A stretch of 64,000 nucleotides of DNA from positions 1-64,000 of the forward strand of contig JAFVRR010000004.1 in assembly GCA_017504165.1 (NCBI GenBank), in the 5' to 3' direction. Under the pieces are notes generated by a model. That model saw only the letters and a program-made list of their open reading frames with translations, made no database searches and had not been told where the DNA came from. The DNA is from Clostridia bacterium. Its GTDB lineage: Bacteria; Bacillota; Clostridia; Christensenellales; Borkfalkiaceae. Of the stretch, positions 1-8,487 are shown piece by piece. Positions within the stretch are counted from its first letter, which is position 1. The number at the start of each line of letters is the position of its first letter. Position numbers and translations under genes: made by a program.

Positions 1-696
1 GTAAATAGTGCTAATATCGAATACTACGTAGGCGAAACAGCAACTAAGTTTAGTGGCTACGGTGCAGGTATCTTCGGTGCAGTTAGTGCAAACTCTACGT
101 TTAAAAACGTTGCGTTTACTAACTACGTTGGTAAATCTGGTCCTGCAATTGCGCTTATTGATATTACACCAACGTCTAAAGGTACTGCATCTTACAATTA
201 CGATGAAAATGACGTATTTGAAGCAATGGGTAAATCTACAAGAACCAAATTCACTAATATGTATTTTGAAATTATTGGTGATGACCATGCATCTGGTTCA
301 ACTGTAAGATTTAATGCAGGTAATAGAGGTTCAGACTTCGACAATATCGTTGTTGATGCAACACACGGTGGTTGGGGTGATGGTGTTTACGGTACTAATA
401 GAGAAGCAGGTTACCTTGGTGGCGGTTATCAATGGTCAAATAAAAACGGTAGTTTATGTCAACAAGTAGATAACGTTGTACTTATTGTGCCAGAAGGTCA
501 AAACCCTTCATATACAGATGCAAGTTATACACACCTTGACGTTATCTTCGAGCATTCATTAGAAACTGCATTTAGCGCAACAACTAACACTATCGGCGAA
601 ACTGTTACAGCGCCAAGCGTAAGATTTGACGGTCTTGATTACTTCACGGTAGTTGACGGTATCGTTTACTGGCATTCACTTGCACCAAGTGCATAA
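1..696 (+). CDS. 3' end of a probable secreted/surface protein (5' truncated)
   Basis: The reading frame is open from base 1 to a TAA at 694-696, so the window shows only the last 231 codons. The protein is rich in Gly, Thr, Ser, Asn and aromatic residues and has almost no charged clusters, a composition typical of extracellular beta-helix or beta-sandwich adhesins. I recognise no domain and see no LPXTG anchor, hydrophobic C-terminus or catalytic motif in the visible part. Internal ATGs (for example at 226) are not needed as starts because the frame continues upstream. A strong terminator follows at 762. Function unknown; the surface location is inferred from composition only. Confidence 0.7.
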   Translation, partial: VNSANIEYYVGETATKFSGYGAGIFGAVSANSTFKNVAFTNYVGKSGPAIALIDITPTSKGTASYNYDENDVFEAMGKSTRTKFTNMYFEIIGDDHASGSTVRFNAGNRGSDFDNIVVDATHGGWGDGVYGTNREAGYLGGGYQWSNKNGSLCQQVDNVVLIVPEGQNPSYTDASYTHLDVIFEHSLETAFSATTNTIGETVTAPSVRFDGLDYFTVVDGIVYWHSLAPSA

Positions 697-761
697 TAAT
701 TTAAAACTTAGTTTTAAATAGGTACTTTATTAAAACTTAATAAAGGAAAACAATAAAAGAA

Positions 762-786
762 ACGGAGAGTTCGCTCTCCGTTTTTT
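762..786 (+). terminator. Intrinsic terminator of the surface-protein gene
   Basis: An ACGGAGAG / CTCTCCGT stem with a TTCG tetraloop is followed directly by six T. It lies 65 bases after the stop codon of the upstream gene. Confidence 0.9.
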
Positions 787-807
787 AATTGCAAATATTT
801 CCCTAAC

Positions 808-900
808 AAAAGGCCCCTTTGTGGAAAGGGGGCTCCGCAAAGCGGTGGGGGATTGTCATTCTGAGTGTCGACCTACAAAGACGGGCAACCGAAGAATCTT
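808..900. repeat. Candidate dispersed intergenic repeat
   Basis: The stretch has higher GC than its surroundings and contains two small hairpins (GCCCCTTT/AAAGGGGGC and CCGC-AAA-GCGG), then a block ending in GAAGAATCTT. It encodes nothing. Stretches of this style recur as dispersed intergenic repeats in many gut Firmicutes assemblies, to my recollection. Only one copy is present in this window, so repeat status is not proven here. Confidence 0.35.
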
Positions 901-912
901 AAACATAAAAAT

Positions 913-940
913 AAAACGCATAGGAAAACCTATGCGTTTT
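913..940 (-). terminator. Terminator of the 963-6489 operon (bidirectional)
   Basis: A perfect 12-bp stem (AAAACGCATAGG / CCTATGCGTTTT) has a 4-base loop. It lies 23 bases beyond the last stop codon of the minus-strand operon and has T-runs on both strands. Confidence 0.85.
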
Positions 941-962
941 AAGTTTAATTAGTTAACTAATC

Positions 963-1955
963 TTAGTAACCAACTTTTTCCCAACATTCAAATGGAGCAG
1001 CAAGTTCGTCAGAAACTAAAACTTGAGTCTTCATAGTTTGAAGCATTGAAGATGGGATAAGTGGAGTAACTGGTCCGTGAAGAACGAGTCTAGAAGTCAT
1101 TCTTTGCCATGAAGAGAACGTACCGTTAGTTAAAAGTGCGTGTACTTCAATTCTTTCTCTAGCGTTCTTAACGTCAACAGGGCCGATTGTAGCGGCTTTA
1201 GGTGGAACGTCAGCCATATAACCAGATTGACCAAATACGCCGTGTAAAGAGTTTTGAGCAACTGTTAATGGGTGAAGTTCAACGATTCTAGCCTTCATAT
1301 TAAGCCATTCGTCAAGTTGTGCTTTAGTAGGAGGTGTAGCGCCGGTAGCGTCAAAACCTTCTGGGAAGAAATCAGGAACAGGGTCGATGAACGCCATGTG
1401 ACCAGTCCAACCTGGAGAAGAAGAACAAATGTCAGCGCCACCTTCACCGCATTCTGTAATCATATCAGAGTAGTTAGCGATGTTCTTGTTAGTTGGGTAG
1501 TGAACGTTTTCAAGTGGCATTCTTAACTTTTCATCAATTTGGAATACTAAATATTTAAGCATAGAGTGAGCAAAACCTGCTTGGTAAGTTTCAGGAGCGA
1601 TATTACCACGGTCGTCAGCCCATTCGTCCATTGCGAAAAGGTGTACGTTTCTACAGTCAACTTTGAAGTAGTTGATAAGTTGAGCAAGTGGAATGTAAGT
1701 ATCTGGTTCTGGGTTACCTAAAATTAAAGTAATCTTTTTACCCTTTTCAGATGCTTCTTTAATTCTTGAGAATAAAGTAGCAATTAAAACTGGGTGTGGG
1801 TTCATCATAACTTTAATGTTAAAGTCAGGATTAGGGTGCTTTTCTAAATCTTTACCGCTGATTTTACGAAGTTTTTCGCAAAGTTCTCTATCTTTGAAAG
1901 GAACGTAGTCAGCAGGTTTGAAATCGAAAGTTGTTGCTGGATCGAATTTAATCAT
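963..1955 (-). CDS. Glucosamine-6-phosphate deaminase-like protein (NagB superfamily, divergent)
   Basis: This 330-residue protein has the NagB/sugar-phosphate isomerase fold signature. A glycine-containing turn (ILGNPEP, about 78-84) is followed by the acidic MDEW motif (D110, matching NagB D72) and GWTGHMAFIDP (182-192). In canonical NagB the last motif reads DGHIAFNEP, so the ring-opening Asp is Thr184 here and Asn-Glu is Ile-Asp. It is longer than typical NagB (about 240-270). It is the last gene of the operon and its start overlaps the nagA stop by 4 bases (ATGA), with its ribosome site inside nagA. A role on an amino-sugar phosphate or related aldose/ketose phosphate is likely, but the substituted residue argues against assuming plain GlcN6P deaminase activity. 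Confidence 0.7.
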   Translation of the reverse strand: MIKFDPATTFDFKPADYVPFKDRELCEKLRKISGKDLEKHPNPDFNIKVMMNPHPVLIATLFSRIKEASEKGKKITLILGNPEPDTYIPLAQLINYFKVDCRNVHLFAMDEWADDRGNIAPETYQAGFAHSMLKYLVFQIDEKLRMPLENVHYPTNKNIANYSDMITECGEGGADICSSSPGWTGHMAFIDPVPDFFPEGFDATGATPPTKAQLDEWLNMKARIVELHPLTVAQNSLHGVFGQSGYMADVPPKAATIGPVDVKNARERIEVHALLTNGTFSSWQRMTSRLVLHGPVTPLIPSSMLQTMKTQVLVSDELAAPFECWEKVGY

Positions 1956-3091
1956 ATTTTTTCTCCTTTAAATATTACTTTTTTAACGTTAAATTTGTCG
2001 TCAACTACTATTAAGTTGGCGATATTTCCTTCATCAATATAACCATAGCCGGCTAAATTAAGCGCCCTTGCCGGGTTATAAGAACCGAACTTAAACGCGT
2101 CGCACACAGAACAACCAGTATGTACGATAAAGTTCGAACAAGCGATATCAAGCGTTAAGCCAGAGCCCGCAATTTCGCCTGCGTTGTCAAAGTGTAAGTC
2201 AGTTGCCTCTTCAAATCCCGGTGGGATAGGACCGTCGCACACGAATTGGTCGGCAATAAGAATAATTCTATCATCGCCTTTAATCTTGCGAACAAGTCTT
2301 TGCATATAAGGAACAACGTGAATACCCATTCTATCTGAAATAAGTTCAGCGTAAATTTCTTTATTGTAGTTAACCGCCTCGTCAACACAAACGCCTCTAC
2401 ATTCAGAGTAGTGTTCAATAGTACCCGTTGCGTTAGTGTGGTGTGTTGCGATTTTTAAACCGTATGGAATGTATTTTTCAACTAAGTGTGGTGGTGCTTC
2501 GCTGTGCGCTACCGCAAATACGATATTAGGAATTTCCGCTTTAACGTCTTTTACAAATTGGTCGATTCCTTCGCGTTCAGGGGCTAAACACCAAACCTTA
2601 GCGCTGTCTTTAACCTTTTTAACAATGTCGATATATTCGTCGCGAACTACTGCATCTTTCCAAACGTTTTTGTCGCGTTCGCAACCAAAGTTAGGGGAAA
2701 GATAAGGGCCTTCCATATAAAAACCAACGAAGTTGTCAAACTTGCCTTCTTCGTTTGCTTTTAAAATATTGTCAGCCGCTTTAATATACGCATCTTTATT
2801 AAGGTTGTTGTAAAGGGCAGGAAGAACGCCTGTTACGCCGTGTTCAAGCAAGTGCTTGCTAGTTGCTTCAGGCTCTTCAAAAATCCATTTGTTATCTGCT
2901 GCGTGGGTGTGAATATCTATAAGACCAGGGCCAACGTAATTGTTTTCCGCGTCGATTATTTCAGCGCCCGCTGGAATTTCAATATCTTTGGCTTTGCCAA
3001 AGTTAGCAATCTTGTCGCCGTCAATTAAGATAACGCCACCCATAATATAATGGTCCTTAAGGACTATGTTTGCGTTTATAATTGCTTTCAT
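1952..3091 (-). CDS. nagA: N-acetylglucosamine-6-phosphate deacetylase
   Basis: This 379-residue amidohydrolase removes acetate from GlcNAc-6-P or a similar N-acetyl sugar phosphate in the cytoplasm. Visible NagA landmarks are GLIDIHTH (H61, H63), YMEGPY (metal-ligand E128), AHSEA (H196), ATHHTNATG (H217/H218) and the catalytic Asp in IADQF (D281). Length matches the family (about 380). It overlaps the NagB-like gene downstream by 4 bases and follows the FGGY kinase by 12 bases. The family is certain; the exact substrate is not, because the neighbours (FGGY kinase, YjbQ, SIS, TIM-like) are not the usual nag set. Confidence 0.85.
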   Translation of the reverse strand: MKAIINANIVLKDHYIMGGVILIDGDKIANFGKAKDIEIPAGAEIIDAENNYVGPGLIDIHTHAADNKWIFEEPEATSKHLLEHGVTGVLPALYNNLNKDAYIKAADNILKANEEGKFDNFVGFYMEGPYLSPNFGCERDKNVWKDAVVRDEYIDIVKKVKDSAKVWCLAPEREGIDQFVKDVKAEIPNIVFAVAHSEAPPHLVEKYIPYGLKIATHHTNATGTIEHYSECRGVCVDEAVNYNKEIYAELISDRMGIHVVPYMQRLVRKIKGDDRIILIADQFVCDGPIPPGFEEATDLHFDNAGEIAGSGLTLDIACSNFIVHTGCSVCDAFKFGSYNPARALNLAGYGYIDEGNIANLIVVDDKFNVKKVIFKGEKI

Positions 3092-3103
3092 TTTTTTTAC
3101 CTA

Positions 3104-4504
3104 TTAAAGTTTAATATTTAAAATGCCATCCATTTTAAGATAATTTTCGTAGCAAGGCGTATAGTCAACGTCTTTGTTAGGCTCGTAAACGTGTTCCGTT
3201 TGAATTAAGTTTAAAACGCTTTCAACCGATTTAAACACGCCCGTGCCAACGCCTGCAAGAATTGCACCGCCAAGACAAGCAGTTTCGTTATTTTTAAGCG
3301 TAACTAATTTCTTTTTAGTTAAGTCCGCTTTCATTTGACACCAAACCTTACTTTTAGAAGCGCCACCCATTGCCCTTATTTCGTGCACGTTTAAGTCAAG
3401 GTAATCTAAGTTTTCCTTTAAAGTGCAAGCAATAGCCTCCATAATACTTCTTACGAAATGACCTCTTGTATGTTCGGGAGTAAGGCCTGTAAAACTACCC
3501 CTTGCTTGTGGATTATATTTAGGCATCGTTGAACCGCAAAGGTGTGGTAGGAAAGTAAGCCCGTCGCTACCAGGCGCGATTTTATCCGCAAGTTCGTCAA
3601 GTTCTTTAAACGAAAAGTTTTCACAAACTGCGTTTCTAAACCATTTTAGCGCCATGCCCGCCGTAGACGACCAAGCAAGTAAACAGTACTTGCCGTCATA
3701 GTTATAGTGGCAAGGTACGATACTATCTTTAGAAAATGGTGGAATACTGTCGCATAAACTAAATATTGCCATAGTAGTGCCCGTCATTTCGCTGATAATG
3801 CCTTTTTTAACTACGCCCGCGCCGATTGCGCCTGAAACTTGGTCCATAGCACCCGTTACGATTTTAATGCCGTTATAATCGCCAACGTATTTACCGCTAT
3901 CTAAAAGGGTAGGGAGCATTGAAGGTTTAATACCTATATAATCAAGCATACCTTTCCACCAAATACTTTTATTAATGTCAAAGTAAATGGTAGAAGATTG
4001 CAAGGTTTTTTCAGTAACGAATTTACCCGTTAATTTAAAGAGAAGGTAATCTTCAATCAAGAAGATTTTTTTAGTTTTAGCCCAAACTTCAGGTTCGTTT
4101 TTCTTAACCCATAAAAGTTTACAAGCAGGCCAAGTAGCCGTAATTTCAGGTTGGCCCGTTATTTCGTAAACTAATTGCCTACCGAAATAGTCTTCAATTT
4201 CAGAAGATTCTTCAATAGCACGGTTATCAAGCCAAACGATTGCTTTTCTTACGGGGTTTCCTTCTTCGTCAGTTAAAATAAGCGTTTCGCATTGGGTATC
4301 AATGGCAAGAGCGTCGACTTTTATATCTAAATTGTCGATTTCCGTCTTGACCATTTCCCAATATTTTTCAGCGTCAAATTCTACGAAATTGTCGTGGGCT
4401 TCAATTAAATAATCTATGTTGGACGTCTTAAGCATTTCAAGTTTTTCATTGAAAATTGCCGTTTTGATTGACGACGTGCCAACGTCAATACCCATTAAAT
4501 TCAT
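3104..4504 (-). CDS. FGGY-family carbohydrate kinase (xylulokinase-like)
   Basis: This 466-residue ATP-dependent sugar kinase opens with the phosphate-binding GIDVGTSSIK loop (5-14). It also has WLDNRA (about 90) and GAMDQVSGAIGAG in the middle, whose Asp is the expected catalytic base. The C-terminal MGGASKSKVWCQ segment (about 393) is the adenosine-binding signature. Length is normal for xylulokinase/gluconokinase relatives. It sits 2 bases from yjbQ in the same operon. FGGY substrates cannot be read from sequence; a ketose, tetrulose or polyol is plausible given the TIM-like and SIS isomerases encoded upstream. Confidence 0.85.
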   Translation of the reverse strand: MNLMGIDVGTSSIKTAIFNEKLEMLKTSNIDYLIEAHDNFVEFDAEKYWEMVKTEIDNLDIKVDALAIDTQCETLILTDEEGNPVRKAIVWLDNRAIEESSEIEDYFGRQLVYEITGQPEITATWPACKLLWVKKNEPEVWAKTKKIFLIEDYLLFKLTGKFVTEKTLQSSTIYFDINKSIWWKGMLDYIGIKPSMLPTLLDSGKYVGDYNGIKIVTGAMDQVSGAIGAGVVKKGIISEMTGTTMAIFSLCDSIPPFSKDSIVPCHYNYDGKYCLLAWSSTAGMALKWFRNAVCENFSFKELDELADKIAPGSDGLTFLPHLCGSTMPKYNPQARGSFTGLTPEHTRGHFVRSIMEAIACTLKENLDYLDLNVHEIRAMGGASKSKVWCQMKADLTKKKLVTLKNNETACLGGAILAGVGTGVFKSVESVLNLIQTEHVYEPNKDVDYTPCYENYLKMDGILNIKL

Positions 4505-4506
4505 AC

Positions 4507-5130
4507 TTATCTTTTCCAGTTTAAATCGTAGTGAACGTCGTAAGCCTTTTCTTCAGGAGTGAATTTACGAACGGTAGTATCAACGATTTCACCGTTGTTG
4601 TAAGTTCTGTCGTTAATGCTTTCAGCAGTACCCATAACCGTAACGTTAAGTTGTCTCTTTCTTGCGCGAACTTGGTCCCAGTCAATAAAGTAAACGTGAG
4701 CGAATTCACCGCCGTCTAAAACGCCGTCTTTAATAGTCATAGTTTCGCTTCTGCCAAAAATGCAAGAACGAAGGTGACCGTCTGTGTTAAGAGAAGTGTG
4801 GTCGCCTGGTTCGTTTACGTATCTACCGAATTGAGAGTGGATTGGACCTGGGTGCATATATGCGTTAGTTTCGCTATAATCTGGAATAAGTTTTTGCATG
4901 ATTTTTAATAAATCGTGTTGTAAATATTCTAAATCGTAAATGTCGATATCGTGTGAGCATTCTTGAATCATAACGGAACAAGTAGTGTGGTGTGATGCGA
5001 TACAAACAGTACCGTTCTTGATGCCTGATTCTTCAACGATTTTTAAAATATCGCTAGTAACGTCGTGGAAAGTTGGTCTCCAACCTTTAGATTGTAATGC
5101 AATTTCTTTTTGAAATACTTTAAATTCCAT
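4507..5130 (-). CDS. yjbQ: YjbQ/UPF0047 family protein
   Basis: This 207-residue protein has the YjbQ core: GTVCIASHHTTCSVMIQE near residues 40-57, then DGHLRSCIFGRSETMTIKDG and a C-terminal R-R-Q-L-V-V-G segment. Family members are described as secondary thiamine-phosphate synthases, but the true role is unsettled. It is longer than the usual ~130-140 residues, with an insertion containing HPGPIHSQFGRY. Its place between a sugar kinase and a SIS isomerase suggests action on a phosphorylated carbohydrate intermediate here. That role is inferred from context only. Confidence 0.8.
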   Translation of the reverse strand: MEFKVFQKEIALQSKGWRPTFHDVTSDILKIVEESGIKNGTVCIASHHTTCSVMIQECSHDIDIYDLEYLQHDLLKIMQKLIPDYSETNAYMHPGPIHSQFGRYVNEPGDHTSLNTDGHLRSCIFGRSETMTIKDGVLDGGEFAHVYFIDWDQVRARKRQLNVTVMGTAESINDRTYNNGEIVDTTVRKFTPEEKAYDVHYDLNWKR

Positions 5131-5185
5131 AATATTATCTCCTTAAAATATTATATTTGTTTTATTTTTTGGCGTAAAGCCTATT

Positions 5186-5779
5186 TTATTTGTTTAATCT
5201 TTCGCCAACCGCTCCACCTGGGTGAATGAGGGCGAATTGTTCGTTTTTATAATCCGTTTCTTCAATAAGCGCAGTTTGAAGAAGGTGGAAAATAACGGCA
5301 AGCGACGTAGAAGACGTCGTACCTTGAGAGTTGTATTTATCAGTTTCGCGGGTTACGTATTGTTTTAAAACGACGTCCGCGCCGAGTGCAAGCGGAGATT
5401 CTAAATTTTCCGTAACCGTAATTACTTTAACGCCTTTTGCCTTGCAAATATCTAAGATAGGTAAAAGTTCTTTAGTTTTACCGCCCCTAGACGCAAAAAC
5501 CATAACGTCTCCTTCTTTTAAGTAGCCGGTTGCGCCGTGTACCGCTTCGGCAGGGGAAATAAACCTTGCAGGAAGTTCAATACAGCACATTAAGTGGGTA
5601 AAGTGTTGGCAAATAATGCCAGAGTGACCACAACCTGCAGCGCCGATTCTAGGCGCGTTTTTAAGTAGTTCTACCGCTTTAGAAAAAGCGTCGATATCAA
5701 AATGGTTTTGCATTTCTTTAATGCATTCAGATTCGATTGTAAATACGTTTTTTACTTGTTCAATAGTAGATGCTTTCAT
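5186..5779 (-). CDS. SIS-domain sugar-phosphate isomerase
   Basis: This 197-residue single SIS domain resembles arabinose-5-phosphate isomerases (KdsD/GutQ) and hexulose-6-phosphate isomerases. Diagnostic stretches are GAAGCGHSG (about 47-55), the ASRGGKTKELLP phosphate loop (about 112-123) and the C-terminal HPGGAVGERL (about 185-194). The CBS pair of full-length KdsD is absent. It follows the TIM-like gene by 8 bases in the same operon. Aldose/ketose phosphate interconversion is likely; the substrate is unknown. Confidence 0.8.
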   Translation of the reverse strand: MKASTIEQVKNVFTIESECIKEMQNHFDIDAFSKAVELLKNAPRIGAAGCGHSGIICQHFTHLMCCIELPARFISPAEAVHGATGYLKEGDVMVFASRGGKTKELLPILDICKAKGVKVITVTENLESPLALGADVVLKQYVTRETDKYNSQGTTSSTSLAVIFHLLQTALIEETDYKNEQFALIHPGGAVGERLNK

Positions 5780-5787
5780 AATTCACC

Positions 5788-6489
5788 TTATTTGTGTAAT
5801 TCGTCCCACGCCTTTCTAACGCTACTGATCATTTCTTCAGCAAGCGCAAGTGGGTTTTCCGCTTTAGCAATAGCGCTAGAGCAACCAGATGCTGAAGAGC
5901 CTGCTTTAATAATGTTATAGCAGTCTTGTCCTTTAGAAATACCTGCCGATGGGAAAGGTTTAATTTCAGGGTTAATTTCTCTAATTACCCTAATAACTTC
6001 GTCAACGTATTCTTTGTCTGCAGGTTTGCCCGTACCGATAAGTTCAGTAGGCTCTGCAACTAAGATATTTGGACCGAGTTTAGCAACCGCTTTAACTTCT
6101 TCAATACTGTCTGCGCAAACCATAGTGGCAAGGCCAACTTCGTCCGCGCGCTTGATTGCTTCGGCAATTTGTTCGATAGTAAGTTTGCGTTCTGCGTGGT
6201 TGAGCATTACGCCAACAGCGCCCGCCGCTTTAACTGCCTCAGGTAAAGTTTTACCCATGCCTTTGCCGATTGGTAAACTATCCATATGTTGAGAATACAC
6301 GTGCACTCTCTTAACGTTTTTAGCGATGTTGTAGATTTCCGTATCAGGCACGTCTAAAACAACGTCAACGTCGTATTTTTCTGCAAGTTCGTCAAGACCT
6401 TTAGCGATGTTTAAAAGCACGTCGCCGTACATGTAACATTTTGGTCCGTATTCAAAAAAAGGCTCTTTAATAGTGTAATTTTTATACAT
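5788..6489 (-). CDS. Triosephosphate isomerase-family protein, archaeal type
   Basis: This 233-residue TIM barrel has the short archaeal-style signature GVMLNHAERKL (catalytic Glu in NHAER) and AEPTELIGTG followed by a C-terminal phosphate loop. Bacterial housekeeping TpiA is about 250 residues and reads differently. Bacterial members of this short branch often act on other small ketose phosphates, for example erythrulose phosphate (LerI/EryH type), in catabolic operons. It is the first gene of the operon and lies 40 bases downstream of a near-perfect promoter. Pathway-specific isomerase is more likely than glycolytic TPI. Confidence 0.75.
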   Translation of the reverse strand: MYKNYTIKEPFFEYGPKCYMYGDVLLNIAKGLDELAEKYDVDVVLDVPDTEIYNIAKNVKRVHVYSQHMDSLPIGKGMGKTLPEAVKAAGAVGVMLNHAERKLTIEQIAEAIKRADEVGLATMVCADSIEEVKAVAKLGPNILVAEPTELIGTGKPADKEYVDEVIRVIREINPEIKPFPSAGISKGQDCYNIIKAGSSASGCSSAIAKAENPLALAEEMISSVRKAWDELHK

Positions 6490-6528
6490 AATGCTCTCCT
6501 TTAAAAACTAGTTTACATACTTACTAAA

Positions 6529-6557
6529 ATTATACTATGCTAAAGCATTTTTGTCAA
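6529..6557 (-). promoter_or_regulatory. Sigma-A promoter with operator-like palindrome for the sugar operon
   Basis: On the minus strand a TTGACA (6557-6552), a 17-base spacer and a TATAAT (6534-6529) are all consensus. The spacer contains the inverted repeat ATGCT-TT-AGCAT (6537-6548), well placed for a repressor that blocks polymerase. No regulator gene lies in the operon. Confidence 0.85.
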
Positions 6558-6596
6558 GATTACTTTGTAATAATTAGTAGAATTTTCCTAAATAAA

Positions 6597-6625
6597 TTGA
6601 TTTATCTAAAAAGGTGTGTTATTAT
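6597..6625 (+). promoter_or_regulatory. Possible promoter for rsmE-mgsA-mntP
   Basis: TTGATT, a 17-base spacer and TATTAT lie about 80 bases upstream of the chosen rsmE start and back-to-back with the divergent sugar-operon promoter. Confidence 0.4.
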
Positions 6626-6706
6626 ATAAATGGTCTAAAACCGCAATATATAAAAAAACGATTTTTCGCTATAAGAAAAGCGATTTTGCCTATAGGTTGG
6701 AAAGTT

Positions 6707-7423
6707 ATGAGCAGTTTAAGAAGATTTTTTGTAGAAAAAATAGAGAGCCCACTAGTTATCGATGGGGAAGAATTTCGCCACGCGGTAAGCGTTTTAAGAA
6801 TTAAAGAAGGGGAAGATATTATCGTTTGCGACGGCAGTGGGTTAGAGTATCTTTCTAAAGTAAAAAAAATCAATAAAAAAGACCTTGAAGTTGAAGTTTT
6901 GTCAAGCGCGGAAAGCGACGTTGAGGCTAAAACGGACGTCACTTTAATTGCAGGCTATTTAAAGGGGGACAAAACTGAACTTGTAGTTCAAAAAGCGGTA
7001 GAACTTGGCGCGAAAAAGGTAATAGTTTTTAATTCGGAATACTGCAGTTCTTATATGAACGAAAATAAACTTGCAAGGCTTAACAAAGTATCTATTGAAG
7101 CGGCTAAACAATGCGGTAGGGCTATTGCTCCAAAGGTTTTTTACGAAGACACTTTCAAAGGTGCTTTAATGGATGGCGAAGGTTGTGAAAACAAACTCTT
7201 TGCCTGCGAATTTGCAACTTCTAACGAAGTGGATTTTAAAAATTTAAAGGGCTCTACGGCAATCGTTGTAGGAAGTGAAGGTGGTTTTTCTAAAGAAGAA
7301 AGCGAACTTGCAACAAGTATGGGTTACAAAACGGTATACTTAGGCAAGCGCATTTTAAGGGCGGAAACGGCGTCTATTGCGCTACTTGGAATAATAATGC
7401 ATTCACTTGGTGAATTAGAATAA
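6707..7423 (+). CDS. rsmE: 16S rRNA (uracil1498-N3)-methyltransferase
   Basis: This SPOUT-class methyltransferase uses SAM to methylate U1498 of 16S rRNA. The C-terminal knot carries VVGSEGGFSKEE and LGKRILRAETA, the two family signatures. I start it at ATG 6707 (MSSLRRFFVEK), giving 238 residues, the normal family length. The open frame extends back to 6614, but the extra residues resemble nothing in the family. Followed at 38 bases by mgsA. Confidence 0.9.
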   Translation: MSSLRRFFVEKIESPLVIDGEEFRHAVSVLRIKEGEDIIVCDGSGLEYLSKVKKINKKDLEVEVLSSAESDVEAKTDVTLIAGYLKGDKTELVVQKAVELGAKKVIVFNSEYCSSYMNENKLARLNKVSIEAAKQCGRAIAPKVFYEDTFKGALMDGEGCENKLFACEFATSNEVDFKNLKGSTAIVVGSEGGFSKEESELATSMGYKTVYLGKRILRAETASIALLGIIMHSLGELE

Positions 7424-7461
7424 CAAAAGGAATTAGAACAACGAAAGGAGAATAAAATAAT

Positions 7462-7842
7462 ATGAAAATAGCACTTATTGCTCACGACAAGAAAAAAGAC
7501 GAAATGATTAAACTTGCAATCCGTTATAAAGACGCGCTTGCAGGTCACGAACTTATTGCAACTGGTACGACGGGTACTTTAGTAATGGGCGAAACGGGCC
7601 TTAAAATTAAAAGAATGAAGAGTGGTCCGCTCGGTGGCGACCAACAAATCGGCTCTATGATTGCCGACGGGTTACTCGATTTAGTTATCTTTTTAAGGGA
7701 CCCTTTAACCGCTCAACCGCACGAGCCTGACGTATCTGCTCTTTTAAGACTTTGCGACGTGCAAAACATTCCGCTTGCAACTAATAAAAAGAGCGCGGAA
7801 ATTATGCTTAATATTTTAGAAAACGGCGGTTTTGACAAATAA
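7462..7842 (+). CDS. mgsA: Methylglyoxal synthase
   Basis: This 126-residue cytoplasmic enzyme converts dihydroxyacetone phosphate to methylglyoxal and phosphate, a bypass relieving sugar-phosphate stress. Family features are [10 protein letters not shown] at the N-terminus, [19 protein letters not shown] (phosphate site) and [14 protein letters not shown] containing catalytic Asp residues. Length is typical. A good AAAGGAG ribosome site precedes it, and mntP starts immediately after the stop. Confidence 0.95.
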   Translation: MKIALIAHDKKKDEMIKLAIRYKDALAGHELIATGTTGTLVMGETGLKIKRMKSGPLGGDQQIGSMIADGLLDLVIFLRDPLTAQPHEPDVSALLRLCDVQNIPLATNKKSAEIMLNILENGGFDK

Positions 7843-7843
7843 T

Positions 7844-8416
7844 ATGGGATTTTGGGAATTATTTTTACTTGCAATAGGTCTTAGTATGGACGCGTTTGCC
7901 GTGTCTTTATGCAAAGGCTTATCGGTAGAAAAAGTAAAATTTAAAAATATGCTATTTTGTGGTATTTGGTTTGGCGGATTTCAAGCGCTAATGCCACTTA
8001 TCGGCTTTTTTATCGGCAGTTTGTTTGCTGAATATATCGTAGCAATTGACCATTGGGTAGCGTTCGTGTTGCTTGCCTTTATCGGCGCTAATATGATAAA
8101 AGAGGCCTTTTCTAAATGCGAAGAATGCGGTAGTGAAAAAGATGCCGATTTTTCTATAAAAACAATGTTTATAATGGCTATTGCAACGTCGATTGACGCG
8201 CTTGCCATAGGCGTTTCGCTATCTATGGCGGGTGACGTTGATATTTGGCTTTCTATTGCGCTTATTGGGGTTGTAACTTTTATATTATCTGCGTTTGGCG
8301 TAAGATTAGGCGTTGTATTCGGGGCAAAATATAAGAAAAAAGCGGAACTTTTAGGCGGTGTAATATTAATTGTTTTAGGCTTAAAAATATTGCTTGAACA
8401 CTTGGGCGTTTTTTAA
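7844..8416 (+). CDS. mntP: Manganese efflux pump MntP
   Basis: This six-helix membrane protein of about 190 residues has the two half-repeats of the MntP/DUF204 family. LSMDAFAVSLCKGL lies near residues 14-27 and ATSIDALAIGVSLS in the second half, each carrying the conserved membrane Asp. A four-residue Cys/Glu loop (CEECG) sits between the halves. I choose ATG 7844, directly after the mgsA stop. A TTG at 7832 in the same frame would overlap mgsA. No yybP-ykoY Mn riboswitch is visible upstream. Confidence 0.9.
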   Translation: MGFWELFLLAIGLSMDAFAVSLCKGLSVEKVKFKNMLFCGIWFGGFQALMPLIGFFIGSLFAEYIVAIDHWVAFVLLAFIGANMIKEAFSKCEECGSEKDADFSIKTMFIMAIATSIDALAIGVSLSMAGDVDIWLSIALIGVVTFILSAFGVRLGVVFGAKYKKKAELLGGVILIVLGLKILLEHLGVF

Positions 8417-8426
8417 AAAATCGCTA

Positions 8427-8455
8427 TTGACATCGATATTTTTTAATTGTATAAT
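8427..8455 (+). promoter_or_regulatory. Strong promoter for 8488-10716
   Basis: Consensus TTGACA and TATAAT are separated by 17 bases, 33 bases upstream of the next ATG. Confidence 0.85.
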
Positions 8456-8487
8456 AATGTAAATTATTATGTTTTAAAGGAGAAAAT

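Noticed and set aside
6614..6706. N-terminal extension of RsmE
   Set aside because: The extra 31 codons have no family similarity, and an ATG at 6707 gives the usual length and N-terminus.
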